A DNA stretch of 64,000 nucleotides from Anaerotignum sp. MSJ-24 (GCF_018918145.1 NZ_JAHLPX010000009.1:1-64000); one strand, 5' to 3'. Counted from the first letter of the stretch, positions 40,102-50,101 are shown. Notes: generated from the letters alone by a model not told the origin. Numbers and translations: made by a program.

Positions 40102-43100
40102 ATGCAGGAACAGATAAAAGAGTTCAAGAAGGTGCTTGTTGCCAACCGTGGTGAAATAGCCATCCGTGTTTTCAGAGCCCTTAATGAGCTTGGCATACAG
40201 TCTGTATGTGTATTTTCTAAGGAGGACAAATATTCTGCTTTCAGAACCAAAGCAGACGAGAGCTATAAGCTCAATCCAAACAAAGGTCCTATTGATGCGT
40301 ATCTTGACATTAACGAAATTATTAAAATTGCGAAGGAAAGAAATGTAGACGCTATTCATCCCGGCTACGGACTTCTTTCCGAAAATCCCGAATTTGTAGA
40401 AGCCTGTGAGAAAAACGGAATTACATTCATCGGTCCCACAGTTGCAACTATGAATGCGATGGGCGACAAAATCTCCTCTAAACAGATTGCTATTAAGTGC
40501 GGAGTGCCTATTATTCCGGGTGTTGACCATGCACTTAAATCTCTCGAAGAGGTAACGGAAATTGCCGAAAAAATCGGCTACCCTGTTATGCTTAAGGCAT
40601 CAAACGGCGGCGGCGGACGCGGTATGCGTATCGTAAACTGTGCCGAAGATATGCCGAGAGAATTTGAAGAAGCCAAAAACGAGGCAAAGAAAGCTTTCGG
40701 CGATGACAAAATCTTCATTGAAAAATATCTTAAGAGTCCAAAGCATATCGAAGTTCAGGTTATGGGCGATAAATACGGCAATGTAATCCATCTTTTCGAC
40801 CGTGACTGTTCTGTTCAGAGAAGACATCAGAAGGTAGTTGAGTTTGCACCTGCGGATTCAATCAGCTATGAAACAAGAAGAAGAATTTTCTCTGATGCGG
40901 TTAAGCTTTCAAAATATGTTGGTTACAGCAATGCCGGAACACTTGAATTCCTTGTTGATGCCAACGAAAATTATTACTTTATCGAAATGAATCCCCGTAT
41001 TCAGGTAGAGCATACAGTTACGGAAATGATAACAGGTGTTGACCTTGTTACAACACAGATACTTGTTGCCGAAGGTTACAGCCTTTTCTCAGAAAAGGTC
41101 GGCATTAAGTCACAGGAGGACATCCGCTGCAGCGGACATGCAATCCAGCTGAGAGTTACAACAGAGGATCCTGCCAACAACTTCCTTCCCGATACAGGAA
41201 AGATTACGGTTTACCGTTCACCTGCCGGAAACGGTATCAGACTTGACGGTGGTAACATATTTGCCGGAGCAGAGGTTACACCTTATTACGACAGCCTTCT
41301 TGTTAAGATCATTGCATATGACCGTACATTTGAAGGAACAGTACGTAAGTGCGTAAGAGCACTTAAGGAAACACGAATAAGAGGTGTTAAGACCAATATT
41401 CCTTTCCTTATCAATGTTGTACAGAGCGAGGTTTTCAGAAGCGGAAAATGTACAACAACATTCATCGAAGAAACACCTGAGCTTTTTGACATCACTCTTT
41501 CTAAGGACAGAGCGTCAAAAATCGCAGAATTTATCGGAAATAAAATTGTAAATGAATCAAAGGGTGATAAACCGGATTTCGGTCCCATTGATCCGCCTAA
41601 ATATGACGGAAGTATTCCCGTTTACGGTGCAAGAGATGAATTCCTTAAGCTTGGTGCAAAGGATTTCACACAGAAGATACTTAACGACAAAAAACTTTAT
41701 GTTACGGATACAACAATGCGTGACGCACATCAGTCACTTGTTGCTACACGTTTCCGTACAAAAGATCTTGTTACTGCCGCACCTGCAACGAACGTTGCAA
41801 TGAGAAACGCATTCTCAGTTGAAGCATGGGGCGGTGCAACATTCGACGTTGCATATCGTTTCCTTAAGGAATCACCTTGGGTAAGACTTGAAAAACTCAG
41901 AGCGGCAATGCCCAATACACTTATCCAGATGCTTCTTCGTGCGTCAAATGCGGTAGGCTACCAGAACTATCCCGATAATGTCGTAAGTGAATTTATCAAG
42001 GTTTCTGCCGAAAGAGGCGTCGATGTATTCAGAATTTTCGATTCACTCAACTGGATTGAAAACATGAAGATGCCTATTGAGGTTGCTCTTTCAACAGGAA
42101 AAATCGTCGAAGGTACAATCTGCTACACAGGTGATATTTTAAATCCCGATGAAAAGAAATATACTGTCGACTATTATCTGAAAAAAGCACATGAAATCGA
42201 AGATCTCGGATGCCACATATTCGCTATCAAGGATATGGCCGGACTCCTTAAACCTTATGCGGCTAAGAAGCTTTTCACAGAGCTTAAGAAGGAGCTTAAG
42301 ATTCCTGTTCACCTTCATACACATGACACAACAGGAAACGGCGTTTCAACAGTACTTATGGCAGCAGAAGCCGGAGTTGATATAGTTGACCTTGCAATCG
42401 AATCAATGTCAACAATCACAAGCCAGCCTTCAATGAATTCTGTTGTTTATGCCCTTAAGGGAACAGAAAGAGATACAGAGCTTGTTCCAGATGAGCTTAA
42501 CGAATTAAGCCGTTACTATGAGGACGTAAGAAAGATGTACAGCGGTTTTGAGAGCAATATGAGAACTCCCAATACCGAAATATATAAATACGAAATTCCC
42601 GGCGGCCAGTATTCAAACCTTCGTTTCCAGGTTAAGGAAATGGGCTCTGCTGATGAATTTGAACATATCAAAGAGCTCTATAAACAGTCAAATGAGCTTT
42701 TCGGAAATATCGTAAAGGTTACACCTTCATCAAAGGTAATCGGTGACTTTGCTATATTCATGCAGAAGAACGGCCTTACAAAGGATAATATCTTTGAAAA
42801 GGGCAAGGATCTTTCATATCCCGAATCAGCAGTTGAGTATTTCAGAGGACTTATCGGACAGCCCGATGGTGGCTTCCCCGAAGAGCTTTCAAAGATTATA
42901 CTTAAGGACCAGAAGCCTATCAACGGCCGTGCCGGCGAGCTTCTTCCTCCTGCCGATTTCGATAAGATGGGCGAAGAGCTTATGAGCAAGTTCAACTTCG
43001 ATAAGGTAAACATGAGAAACATTCTTTCATCTGCACTTTATCCAAAGGTTTATGATGAATATTGCGCTCATCTCCAGCATTATAACGATGTATCACGTCT

Positions 43101-43584
43101 TGACAGCCATGTATACTTCTACGGACTTAAAAAAGGCGAAGAAACAGTTCTCCGTATCGGAGAAGGTAAGGCTATCACAATAAAATATATTGATATGTCC
43201 GAGCCCGACGAAGACGGATACAGAAACCTTACATTTGAAATCAACGGTATCATGCGTGAGGTAAGAATACTCGATAAGAGCAGAGAGGTTAAGAGCGACA
43301 GAAAGCTTAAGGCCGATAAGAATAATCCTGCACATCTTGGCTCAACAATCCCCGGAACAGTAAGCAAGATTTTTGTAAAAGAGGGCGATGTTGTAGAAAA
43401 GAACAAGGTTCTTATGACAGTCGAGGCAATGAAGATGGAAACATCAGTGCTTTCAAAGGTAAACGGTATCGTAGACAAGATCTATGTGCATGAAGGCTCG
43501 GCAGTCAGCCAGGAACAGCTTCTTATTTCGTTCAAGGTTGATGCAGAGGAAGTGCCTTCACTCGATAATATGGCAAAAGAATAA
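40102..43584 (+). CDS. pyc: pyruvate carboxylase
   Basis: 1160 residues, full single-chain length. Biotin carboxylase domain (~8-460: KVLVANRGEIAIRVFRAL, KASNGGGGRGMR ATP-grasp loop, EMNPRIQVEHTVTE). Carboxyltransferase TIM barrel (~540-820: TTMRDAHQSLVATR, FDVAYRFLKESPW, HLHTHDTTGNG), central allosteric/linker domain, and a C-terminal biotinyl domain with Lys1111 in EAMKMET. It makes oxaloacetate from pyruvate, bicarbonate and ATP for anaplerosis in an anaerobe with an incomplete TCA cycle. AGGAGGAGGG precedes the ATG. Codons are biased toward a highly expressed style. No biotin ligase nearby. Confidence 0.98.
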   Translation: MQEQIKEFKKVLVANRGEIAIRVFRALNELGIQSVCVFSKEDKYSAFRTKADESYKLNPNKGPIDAYLDINEIIKIAKERNVDAIHPGYGLLSENPEFVEACEKNGITFIGPTVATMNAMGDKISSKQIAIKCGVPIIPGVDHALKSLEEVTEIAEKIGYPVMLKASNGGGGRGMRIVNCAEDMPREFEEAKNEAKKAFGDDKIFIEKYLKSPKHIEVQVMGDKYGNVIHLFDRDCSVQRRHQKVVEFAPADSISYETRRRIFSDAVKLSKYVGYSNAGTLEFLVDANENYYFIEMNPRIQVEHTVTEMITGVDLVTTQILVAEGYSLFSEKVGIKSQEDIRCSGHAIQLRVTTEDPANNFLPDTGKITVYRSPAGNGIRLDGGNIFAGAEVTPYYDSLLVKIIAYDRTFEGTVRKCVRALKETRIRGVKTNIPFLINVVQSEVFRSGKCTTTFIEETPELFDITLSKDRASKIAEFIGNKIVNESKGDKPDFGPIDPPKYDGSIPVYGARDEFLKLGAKDFTQKILNDKKLYVTDTTMRDAHQSLVATRFRTKDLVTAAPATNVAMRNAFSVEAWGGATFDVAYRFLKESPWVRLEKLRAAMPNTLIQMLLRASNAVGYQNYPDNVVSEFIKVSAERGVDVFRIFDSLNWIENMKMPIEVALSTGKIVEGTICYTGDILNPDEKKYTVDYYLKKAHEIEDLGCHIFAIKDMAGLLKPYAAKKLFTELKKELKIPVHLHTHDTTGNGVSTVLMAAEAGVDIVDLAIESMSTITSQPSMNSVVYALKGTERDTELVPDELNELSRYYEDVRKMYSGFESNMRTPNTEIYKYEIPGGQYSNLRFQVKEMGSADEFEHIKELYKQSNELFGNIVKVTPSSKVIGDFAIFMQKNGLTKDNIFEKGKDLSYPESAVEYFRGLIGQPDGGFPEELSKIILKDQKPINGRAGELLPPADFDKMGEELMSKFNFDKVNMRNILSSALYPKVYDEYCAHLQHYNDVSRLDSHVYFYGLKKGEETVLRIGEGKAITIKYIDMSEPDEDGYRNLTFEINGIMREVRILDKSREVKSDRKLKADKNNPAHLGSTIPGTVSKIFVKEGDVVEKNKVLMTVEAMKMETSVLSKVNGIVDKIYVHEGSAVSQEQLLISFKVDAEEVPSLDNMAKE

Positions 43585-43605
43585 TAAAGTTAATTAATAA
43601 AGATA

Positions 43606-43640
43606 AAAAGGGATATATCTGAAAAGGTATGTCCCTTTTC
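43606..43640 (+). terminator. terminator of pyc
   Basis: Stem AAAAGGGATATA/TATGTCCCTTTT (one G-U pair) with a 10-base loop. Confidence 0.85.
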
Positions 43641-43709
43641 TGTTGAAAAGACCGGTTATTTTTGTTATTCTTTTTATAAATTAAAGGTTAATTAAACAAT
43701 TATCCCGAA

Positions 43710-43980
43710 AATCATTTCATTTCTTGAAATGATTCTCATAAAGTTTAGATTGAACAATGAACCGCAAAGTATGTACCCCGAAGAAAACGGGGCGGTCAAA
43801 AACAGCGAAGACCGCTGACGCTAATGAACCGCAAAGTATGCACCCCGAAGAAAACGGGGCGGTCGCAGACCGTTTTGCGTAGCAAAATGCTTTGACCATG
43901 ATGCGGTGGCGTAGCCACTTTGCGAAGCAAAGTTCTGACCATACTAAGGCTTGCTGGGTATGGGACAGGGTCCCATGGTT
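43710..43980. repeat. modular palindromic intergenic repeat, copy D, with internal 42-base direct repeats
   Basis: Begins with a TCATTTC/GAAATGA hairpin. Two 42-base direct repeats (43756-43797 and 43823-43864, one mismatch at T/C) contain ACCCCG-AAGAAAA-CGGGG-type hairpins. They are followed by TTTTGCGTAGCAAAA, GTGGCGTAGCCAC, CTTTGCGAAGCAAAG and finally ATGGGAC-AGG-GTCCCAT plus GGTTTTT (43960-43983), a terminator-like end placed just upstream of the next gene. Modules match copy C closely. Confidence 0.8.
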
Positions 43981-43999
43981 TTTAGAAAAGGAGAATTAT

Positions 44000-44563
44000 A
44001 TGTTAGCGGAAAAGCTTAATATACGAAAAAGACTTGATAGCATTGAGCCGGAAAAGGTCAAAAGAACGGTTGTTATAATCGTACTTGTGCTTGTTCTTGC
44101 TGTCATAATACGAAATCTTATGCCGTCATCATACAGCGGCGAAGACGAAATGCAAAAGGCGGTTGCGGCAGAAACCGGAGCATCTGTGGAAATATTTGCG
44201 ACAGAGGCATATGACAATAAATATCTTGCCGGCTATAAGACAGAAAAAGGCTACGGATATGCGGAATTTACCAAGGATAAGGATGGTAAGTTCGTACTTG
44301 GTGCAATAAAACAGCCGGAGGAGCTTGAAGAAATGGGCGAAGATATATTCGTTGATATGTATGACGATAAAGCCGTTGTTTCAAGTGGAAATTCCGCACT
44401 CTCAAAAATAGGTATTATTAAAACCGTAAACGGATTTCTTAATGCAGAAGAAGAAAGAACTTCTGTGCATGGCAATCCTTCGCTTACAATAATTTCTTTC
44501 GGTGACGGCGAAAAAATAACGCAGATTAATTTTTATGACTCCAAAGGAATGCCTGTAAGATAA
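44000..44563 (+). CDS. membrane-anchored protein of unknown function
   Basis: 187 residues from ATG 44000, preceded by AAAGGAGA; a longer frame from 43892 runs through the repeat and is not credible. A charged N-terminus (MLAEKLNIRKRLDSIEPEKV), one membrane helix (TVVIIVLVLVLAVIIRNLM), then an extracytoplasmic domain with YLAGYKTEKGYGYAEFTKDKD and ITQINFYDSKGMPVR. I do not recognise the family. No operon partner; the 220-base spacer after it holds no other gene I can support. Confidence 0.7.
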   Translation: MLAEKLNIRKRLDSIEPEKVKRTVVIIVLVLVLAVIIRNLMPSSYSGEDEMQKAVAAETGASVEIFATEAYDNKYLAGYKTEKGYGYAEFTKDKDGKFVLGAIKQPEELEEMGEDIFVDMYDDKAVVSSGNSALSKIGIIKTVNGFLNAEEERTSVHGNPSLTIISFGDGEKITQINFYDSKGMPVR

Positions 44564-44785
44564 CAGTAAGGTATTTATTCTCCACTTTTATTTGCTTTGG
44601 CACTTTATTGCGGTTATATCTGTCGATTTTGGCATAAATATTGGGCATATTCACCACTTTAATAATAAAAGGGTTGAAAAAGCCAGAATATATGGTAAAA
44701 TATTATTACGTTTGTGTTAAGATTTTTTTGAAAAAGTGTTTCTGTTTATAATCTGAACGGATATGCTTTGAACACGAGGTGTAAT

Positions 44786-46219
44786 ATGAAAGCTAAAAAT
44801 AAATTTGCCGTACTGCTTGTGGCAGGAATAACAGCATTAAGCTCTGTGCCTGCATATGCGGCGGAAGTATACGGAGCGGCAAGAGGAAAGCCTATAATTC
44901 TTCAGTCAGATATAACCGATACGATTGCATCGGCGGAAAAGCTCGGTATACTTAACGAAAATAACGATATAACAAGTATTGTTACAAAAAAAGAATTCAG
45001 CCGTCTTATGGTCAGATTTTACAGAGCGGCAACCGGTGCAACAGGAATAACACTTTCCAACAGCCCATTTGTCGATTGTGATGCCAATGAGGTTATATTC
45101 TGTGCCGAAAACGGAATAATAAACGGTCTGAGTAATGTTACATTCGCTCCCGAGAATTATGTGACGAGAGAAGAGGCTTGTACATATCTTGTTAATGCAA
45201 TAAAATTCATGGGCCTTAACATAATTGATGATTATATGAATGTAAAGCCGTCGTTTGTAGATTTCGACAGCGTATCGGAAGAGCATAAAAACGACGTTGC
45301 GTATCTTTCGGCAATAAATGTTGTAAGCGGCTATGACGGATATTTTTATCCTAATTCGTATATCACTTATGAGCAGGCGGCATTTATGTTTGTTGAGGCA
45401 TATTATCAGCTTATGCTTTCAAAAATAGAAATAAATAATGTCAAAATAACTATCGGCGATTCCGAAGAAAAAGCACTTTCCTTATTCGGCGAGCCGGCAT
45501 ATAAGTTTGAAGATTCGACAAGCGGCGTGACAGTCTGGGTTTATAATAAAAATCTTTCGAGATTTCTTTATCTCGGAATAAAAAACGGCAGGGTAACAGA
45601 GCTTTTTTCAAATAGCAGTTCATTTGTATACAGAGGTATTTCCTCCGGTTCGGTTGTCAAAGAAGTCGATTTCGGAGCAAGAGGCGAGCTGTCGTCAACC
45701 TCGGTTTCCTATTCTGACGGCTACGGAAATGTTAGAATAGGCTGGAGTCCCGGATCAGGAAAGATAACATATATTTATGCCTATGAAAATAATAATACTG
45801 TAAATAAAATATCGAAAGCAACTGCGGCAAATGACACAAAGCTTTTGTATGATATTATAAATGCGGAAAGAACAAAGGCAGGACTTAATGCATTTACCGT
45901 AAATACCGATATAGAACAGAATGCACGTACACATGCCACAAATATGGCATACTGGGGATATTTCGGATATGAAGACAGCGATAAACTCACGCCGTTTGAA
46001 AGACTTGATAATAAAAAAGTGTCATATACAATGGCGTCGGAAAATATATCAAAGGAAGATAATGTTGTTAAGGTTTATTGTGAATGGATGAATAACTCCG
46101 GAAGCAGGGCTAACCTTCTTACGGCAGAAATGGTTGATGTCGGAATGGGTATGGCGGCATCGTCAAACGGAAAAAATGTTTATACAACATTGGATTATGT
46201 TAAATTAAAAAATAAATGA
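44786..46219 (+). CDS. S-layer-homology and CAP-domain surface protein
   Basis: 477 residues from ATG 44786 (CGAGGTG upstream). Signal peptide MKAKNKFAVLLVAGITALSS to about AYAA. Three SLH repeats (~35-215; PFVDCDANEVIFCAENGIINGL and SFVDFDSVSEEHKNDVAYLSAINVVSGY are clear) bind secondary wall polymer. A middle ~140-residue beta domain contains IGDSEEKALSLFGEPAYKFE. The C-terminal CAP/SCP domain (~350-477) has IINAERTKAGLNAF and NARTHATNMAYWGYFGYED; the first His is kept but the usual second His and the HxEN His are replaced. Wall-bound, function unknown. Confidence 0.88.
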   Translation: MKAKNKFAVLLVAGITALSSVPAYAAEVYGAARGKPIILQSDITDTIASAEKLGILNENNDITSIVTKKEFSRLMVRFYRAATGATGITLSNSPFVDCDANEVIFCAENGIINGLSNVTFAPENYVTREEACTYLVNAIKFMGLNIIDDYMNVKPSFVDFDSVSEEHKNDVAYLSAINVVSGYDGYFYPNSYITYEQAAFMFVEAYYQLMLSKIEINNVKITIGDSEEKALSLFGEPAYKFEDSTSGVTVWVYNKNLSRFLYLGIKNGRVTELFSNSSSFVYRGISSGSVVKEVDFGARGELSSTSVSYSDGYGNVRIGWSPGSGKITYIYAYENNNTVNKISKATAANDTKLLYDIINAERTKAGLNAFTVNTDIEQNARTHATNMAYWGYFGYEDSDKLTPFERLDNKKVSYTMASENISKEDNVVKVYCEWMNNSGSRANLLTAEMVDVGMGMAASSNGKNVYTTLDYVKLKNK

Positions 46220-46225
46220 TTAATG

Positions 46226-46254
46226 GGTGCGGTTCAGATGAACCGCACCTTTGA
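46226..46254 (+). terminator. terminator between convergent genes
   Basis: 11-bp stem GGTGCGGTTCA/TGAACCGCACC, two-base gap, then TTTG. A TTTTCGACTT fragment of the dispersed repeat follows at 46273-46282. Confidence 0.75.
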
Positions 46255-46288
46255 ATTTTCAAAAAACAAATAGTTTTCGACTTATATG

Positions 46289-47122
46289 TTATTCACAGCC
46301 ACAGTTACAGCCGTTGGAATTGGAAGTGTTTTTTCTCTGAATGTCGCTCAGCGTCGGCGGACAGAACATATCGGAAGGGAACGTAAGGCTGTTGAAGAAA
46401 TCGCATACGTTTGTTGCGGCTTCTGCACCAGTGCATTCCTCGGGAACACAACAGCCGAAGTTTCTTACAACCATATTTACAGGTCTGAAAAGTCTTACGA
46501 TCGTAAACAAGCCGATTGTTACACATACAGCAGTAGGAACTTCCGTTATATTGTCGTCACAGTCACATGAGCAGTTGCATCTCGGCGTAAGCTTAAGCTC
46601 TGCCGCAAGACCGGCGGCTTTTGCCTCAACGGATACAAAAGGTCCCGATGATGTGTTTATTCCGGCAGTGTTAACAAGGTCGGTTGCCATAGCTGTTTCA
46701 CTTCCGATTGAGCCGAAAAGCGTCATACGGAGTGTGTAAATGCTTGTTGCATGACAGCAGGTGATAAATTCGCATTCGGAATCACGGAAGGTAAGTGTAT
46801 AGTTGAAAACAAATTTGATTTCAACGTCCCAGTAGCCTGTTCTGAATGGATTTTCTTTTTTCTTTGTTATTAAAATACGGCAGAGAGTAAGGTCGTCAAG
46901 ACTTACCGATGCGGCATTTATAGGTGGAACGATAACATCGCCCTCCTGAATTATTTCACTGCACTGTGCGTTGTTTCTTGCACAACGGGCAGGGCCGAGT
47001 ATACATGGCGTAAGGCAGATCTGCTTACGGCACTGGTCAAAAATTTTGTAAGCGATTATGCAGTCTTCTGATGCCGAATTGGGCTGTAAGGAGGAGTTAT
47101 GAGTGTTGTCACAGCAGGGCAT
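46289..47122 (-). CDS. cysteine-rich, possible spore-coat or exosporium protein
   Basis: 277 residues with 25 cysteines, often paired: MPCCDN, CRKQICLTPCILGPARC, EFITCCH, PRCNCSCDCDD, FGCCVPEEC and the C-terminal NGCNCGCE. Conserved-looking core: GDVIVPPINAASVSLDDLTL, NPFRTGYWDVEIKFVFNYTLTF and RMTLFGS. No signal peptide or membrane helix. It resembles uncharacterised clostridial proteins linked to sporulation; dense cysteines suit disulphide or metal cross-linking in a spore layer. GGAGG precedes the ATG. The coat role is inferred. Confidence 0.65.
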   Translation of the reverse strand: MPCCDNTHNSSLQPNSASEDCIIAYKIFDQCRKQICLTPCILGPARCARNNAQCSEIIQEGDVIVPPINAASVSLDDLTLCRILITKKKENPFRTGYWDVEIKFVFNYTLTFRDSECEFITCCHATSIYTLRMTLFGSIGSETAMATDLVNTAGINTSSGPFVSVEAKAAGLAAELKLTPRCNCSCDCDDNITEVPTAVCVTIGLFTIVRLFRPVNMVVRNFGCCVPEECTGAEAATNVCDFFNSLTFPSDMFCPPTLSDIQRKNTSNSNGCNCGCE

Positions 47123-47330
47123 ATTTTATGCCTCCCACATATTTTTTATGGTATATAATATGAGAAAAAATAAAATTGGTGAAAGGTTGGGTGTGTTTTG
47201 CAAAATTTATAAAATTTTGTTTTTGTATTTCCTCTCGCGGCGGTTGACATAAGCCCTTTATGACGATTATAATAAATCAGTTAGACATATGCTTTATACG
47301 CTTTTACGGAATACGGGTGATACTTTAATG

Positions 47331-48569
47331 AAGGAAATACATTTTTCTTTTGATGATGATAATGAAAAACTTAATAAAGTAGATAAACCTGAAGACAGAA
47401 ATTTCGATGATTTTGACGAAGAGGATGAGAGCGAGCTTCTTGCCTATACAAAACAGCTTGCCGCTGATGTCGCTTCGGATAATTACGAAGATGAGGTATT
47501 GGATGAACCTGACGGTTTTGATGAGCCGGAAGATGAGTTTGATGATTATTCCGAGCGGGAAATCAAGGTTACGGAACTGAGCGGAAGTGAAAAAGAAAAA
47601 CAGCCGCAGTCCGAAAAAAACGATATACAGGTTGTAAAGCCGGAGCTTGTGTATCAGGCTGAACCGGAAAAAAGCGAGAAAGCCGGGCATAAGCATAAGG
47701 CAAAAAAAACTATGCCAAAGCCGGCGGTTAATAAGCCTGTGTCTAAAACAGCGGAAAATATTGATATTTCCGAAGATTATGATGATGCGGAAATACATAT
47801 ACCGCACGTTGCCAATACAAATATAAGAAAAAATATTTTCGACAGAAAACAGCAGAGAAAACGACGCATAAAAAAAGCGGCAAAGATAATAGGTGTAATT
47901 ATCGTTGCGGCAGGTATATTTATGATTTCACCTGTATTTTCGGTAAATGAAATAATCATAAACGATATGCACTATTTCACAAAAGACGAAATATGTGAAA
48001 CAATAGGTCTGCATGACGGCGTAAACGGTTTTCTGTTCAATAAAGGAAAAGCGGCAAAACTGCTTGAAGAAAATCCGTATATTTCCAAGGTTGAAATAAG
48101 CTTTATACTGCCGGACAAAATGACAGTTTCGGTAAGTGAAAACAAAATATGCGGATATATCAAGTATCTTGGCAGTTATCTTTATATTGACAGATACGGC
48201 AATGTTATAGACATAAAAAGCGAAACGGCAGAAAGCCTTCCCATTATTGAAGGACTTAAGTTTGATTCCTTTACAATCGGCAGTGAAATTCCCGTTACAA
48301 ATACGGATTCTTTTGATGCCGCTCTGAGCGTGTCAAATTCCATGAGCAAGTACGGAGTGCTTAACGATGCGGTTAATATAAATGTTTCTGATACGGATAA
48401 TATTTATGCGTATATACGAGGTATAAGAGTTCTTCTCGGCTCAAACACAAGAATGGACGAAAAGATAAAAACAATGGCAGAGGCAGTAAAGGAAATTCCG
48501 GAAGGCGATAAGGGAACGCTGGATTTGTCGGATTTAAACAAGCCGATTATATTCAAGTATGCGACATAA
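47331..48569 (+). CDS. cell-division protein FtsQ/DivIB with long acidic cytoplasmic region
   Basis: 412 residues from ATG 47331 (GGGTGAT upstream); an earlier ATG at 47289 has no site. The first ~190 residues are acidic and Pro/Lys-rich (FDDFDEEDESELLAYTKQLA onward), longer than usual. A basic patch (RKQQRKRRIKKAAK) precedes one helix (IIGVIIVAAGIFMISPVF). Then come a POTRA domain (VNEIIINDMHYFTKDEICETI, KLLEENPYISKVEISFILPDKMTVSVSE) and the FtsQ beta domain (YIDRYGNVIDI, LPIIEGL). It recruits and regulates septal peptidoglycan synthesis. ftsZ follows after 237 bases. Confidence 0.88.
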   Translation, partial: KEIHFSFDDDNEKLNKVDKPEDRNFDDFDEEDESELLAYTKQLAADVASDNYEDEVLDEPDGFDEPEDEFDDYSEREIKVTELSGSEKEKQPQSEKNDIQVVKPELVYQAEPEKSEKAGHKHKAKKTMPKPAVNKPVSKTAENIDISEDYDDAEIHIPHVANTNIRKNIFDRKQQRKRRIKKAAKIIGVIIVAAGIFMISPVFSVNEIIINDMHYFTKDEICETIGLHDGVNGFLFNKGKAAKLLEENPYISKVEISFILPDKMTVSVSENKICGYIKYLGSYLYIDRYGNVIDIKSETAESLPIIEGLKFDSFTIGSEIPVTNTDSFDAALSVSNSMSKYGVLNDAVNINVSDTDNIYAYIRGIRVLLGSNTRMDEKIKTMAEAVKEIPEGDKGTLDLSDLNKPIIFKYAT

Positions 48570-48806
48570 TAAAAAACTTAAAAATTTATTTAAAAAATAA
48601 AATTGCTATTGAATATTGTTAATAAACACGATACAATGTATAAATAAAGAATGTATAAGTGGGCTCATTTGCCGGAAAAATACATTCATAAGCGTATGTT
48701 TTTTAAAAATATTCGCTTGTAAGGTTAAAACGGATAAACGAAATTTTATATATAATTTCAGACCTTATACAGTACTTAGGGAAAAAGCTTAGGAGGATCA
48801 GAAAGA

Positions 48807-49973
48807 ATGCTCGAATTAGATATGAACAATGCAAATGTGGCACAAATTAAAGTTGTAGGCGTAGGCGGCGGCGGAAACAATGCTGTTGACCGAATGATCG
48901 GCGACGGAATGAGCGGAGTTGAATTCGTTTCTATTAATACAGATAAACAGCAGCTCGACAGATCACTTGCACCCACAAAAATCCAGATTGGCGAAAAGCT
49001 TACAAGAGGACTTGGTGCAGGCGGAAATCCTGAGGTTGGAGAAAAGAGCGTTGATGAAACAAAAGAGGAAATCGCCAACGTATTTAAAGATGCCGATATG
49101 GTATTTGTTACTGCCGGAATGGGCGGCGGCACAGGCACAGGTGCGGCTCCCAAGGTTGCGGGAATCGCAAAAGAAATGGGCATACTTACTGTCGGCGTTG
49201 TTACAAAGCCTTTCCTTTTTGAGGGCAAGAAGAGAATGTCAAATGCCGAAATGGGTATTGCAGAACTCAAAAAGCATGTTGATACTCTTGTTATCATTCC
49301 CAACAATAAGCTTTTAAGCATAATCGATAAGAAAACAACAATGGTTGAAGCATTCAGAAAAGCTGATGAAATCCTTCGTCAGGGTGTATCGGGTATTACA
49401 GACCTTATTTCAAGTCCCGGTATCATCAACCTTGACTTTGCCGATGTAAGAACAATTATGTCCGATAAGGGTATCGCTCATATGGGTATCGGTGTAGGAA
49501 CAGGAGAAAATAAGGCAGAAATGGCTGCTAAGACTGCTATTTCAAGTCCTCTTCTTGAAACAACAATCGCCGGAGCTAAATATGTTCTTATCAATATCGC
49601 CGGAGATTCTAACCTTGGTCTTCTTGAAGCCGGTGAGGCTGCAAGCATTATCAGCGAGGCTATTGATCCAGATGCTGAAATCATCTTCGGTACAACTCTC
49701 AATGAAGAGCTTGATGATAAGGTTATCGTTACTGTTATCGCAACAGGACTTGATGCAAATAACACAGCAAGCGAGCCTGCAAAGAAGCCCGAAGCTAAGC
49801 CTGTTGCTGAAGAGCCTAAGAAGGAGGAAGCTCCTGCACAGCCTGCATCAAAGGACGAAACAAAGCCTGTCGAGGAAACAAAGGACACTGTTTCCTACAT
49901 AGACAATAACGGTGAAAAGGTTGAGCTCGATATTGATATTCCTTCATTCCTCAGAAGAGGTAACAGAAAATAA
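48807..49973 (+). CDS. ftsZ: cell-division GTPase FtsZ
   Basis: 388 residues. GTP-binding blocks [11 protein letters not shown] (~17-26), tubulin signature GGGTGTG (106-112) and the T7 synergy loop [11 protein letters not shown]. After a Pro/Glu/Lys-rich linker (~320-365) the C-terminal peptide [12 protein letters not shown] is present for SepF/FtsA-type anchoring. It polymerises into the Z ring. TTAGGAGG precedes the ATG. It follows ftsQ as in dcw-type clusters, but the other dcw genes are not in the window. Confidence 0.98.
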   Translation: MLELDMNNANVAQIKVVGVGGGGNNAVDRMIGDGMSGVEFVSINTDKQQLDRSLAPTKIQIGEKLTRGLGAGGNPEVGEKSVDETKEEIANVFKDADMVFVTAGMGGGTGTGAAPKVAGIAKEMGILTVGVVTKPFLFEGKKRMSNAEMGIAELKKHVDTLVIIPNNKLLSIIDKKTTMVEAFRKADEILRQGVSGITDLISSPGIINLDFADVRTIMSDKGIAHMGIGVGTGENKAEMAAKTAISSPLLETTIAGAKYVLINIAGDSNLGLLEAGEAASIISEAIDPDAEIIFGTTLNEELDDKVIVTVIATGLDANNTASEPAKKPEAKPVAEEPKKEEAPAQPASKDETKPVEETKDTVSYIDNNGEKVELDIDIPSFLRRGNRK

Positions 49974-50031
49974 TTCTACAAAAAAAGTTATGTAAATCCT
50001 TTTTGACAGATATTTTATTCAGAAGAAAACA

Positions 50032-50070
50032 TAAGAGCTGCTCCGATGATAAAGAGCAGCTTGTTTTTTA
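50032..50070 (+). terminator. terminator of ftsZ
   Basis: Stem AAGAGCTGCTC/GAGCAGCTT with a 10-base loop and GTTTTTT. Confidence 0.9.
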
Positions 50071-50101
50071 AGATGTTTGTAATTTAGACGGGAGGAATCA
50101 T

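Noticed and set aside
43756-43864. CRISPR array
   Set aside because: Only two repeat units of 42 bases with a single short spacer, the same sequence occurs in another spacer region, and no cas genes are present.
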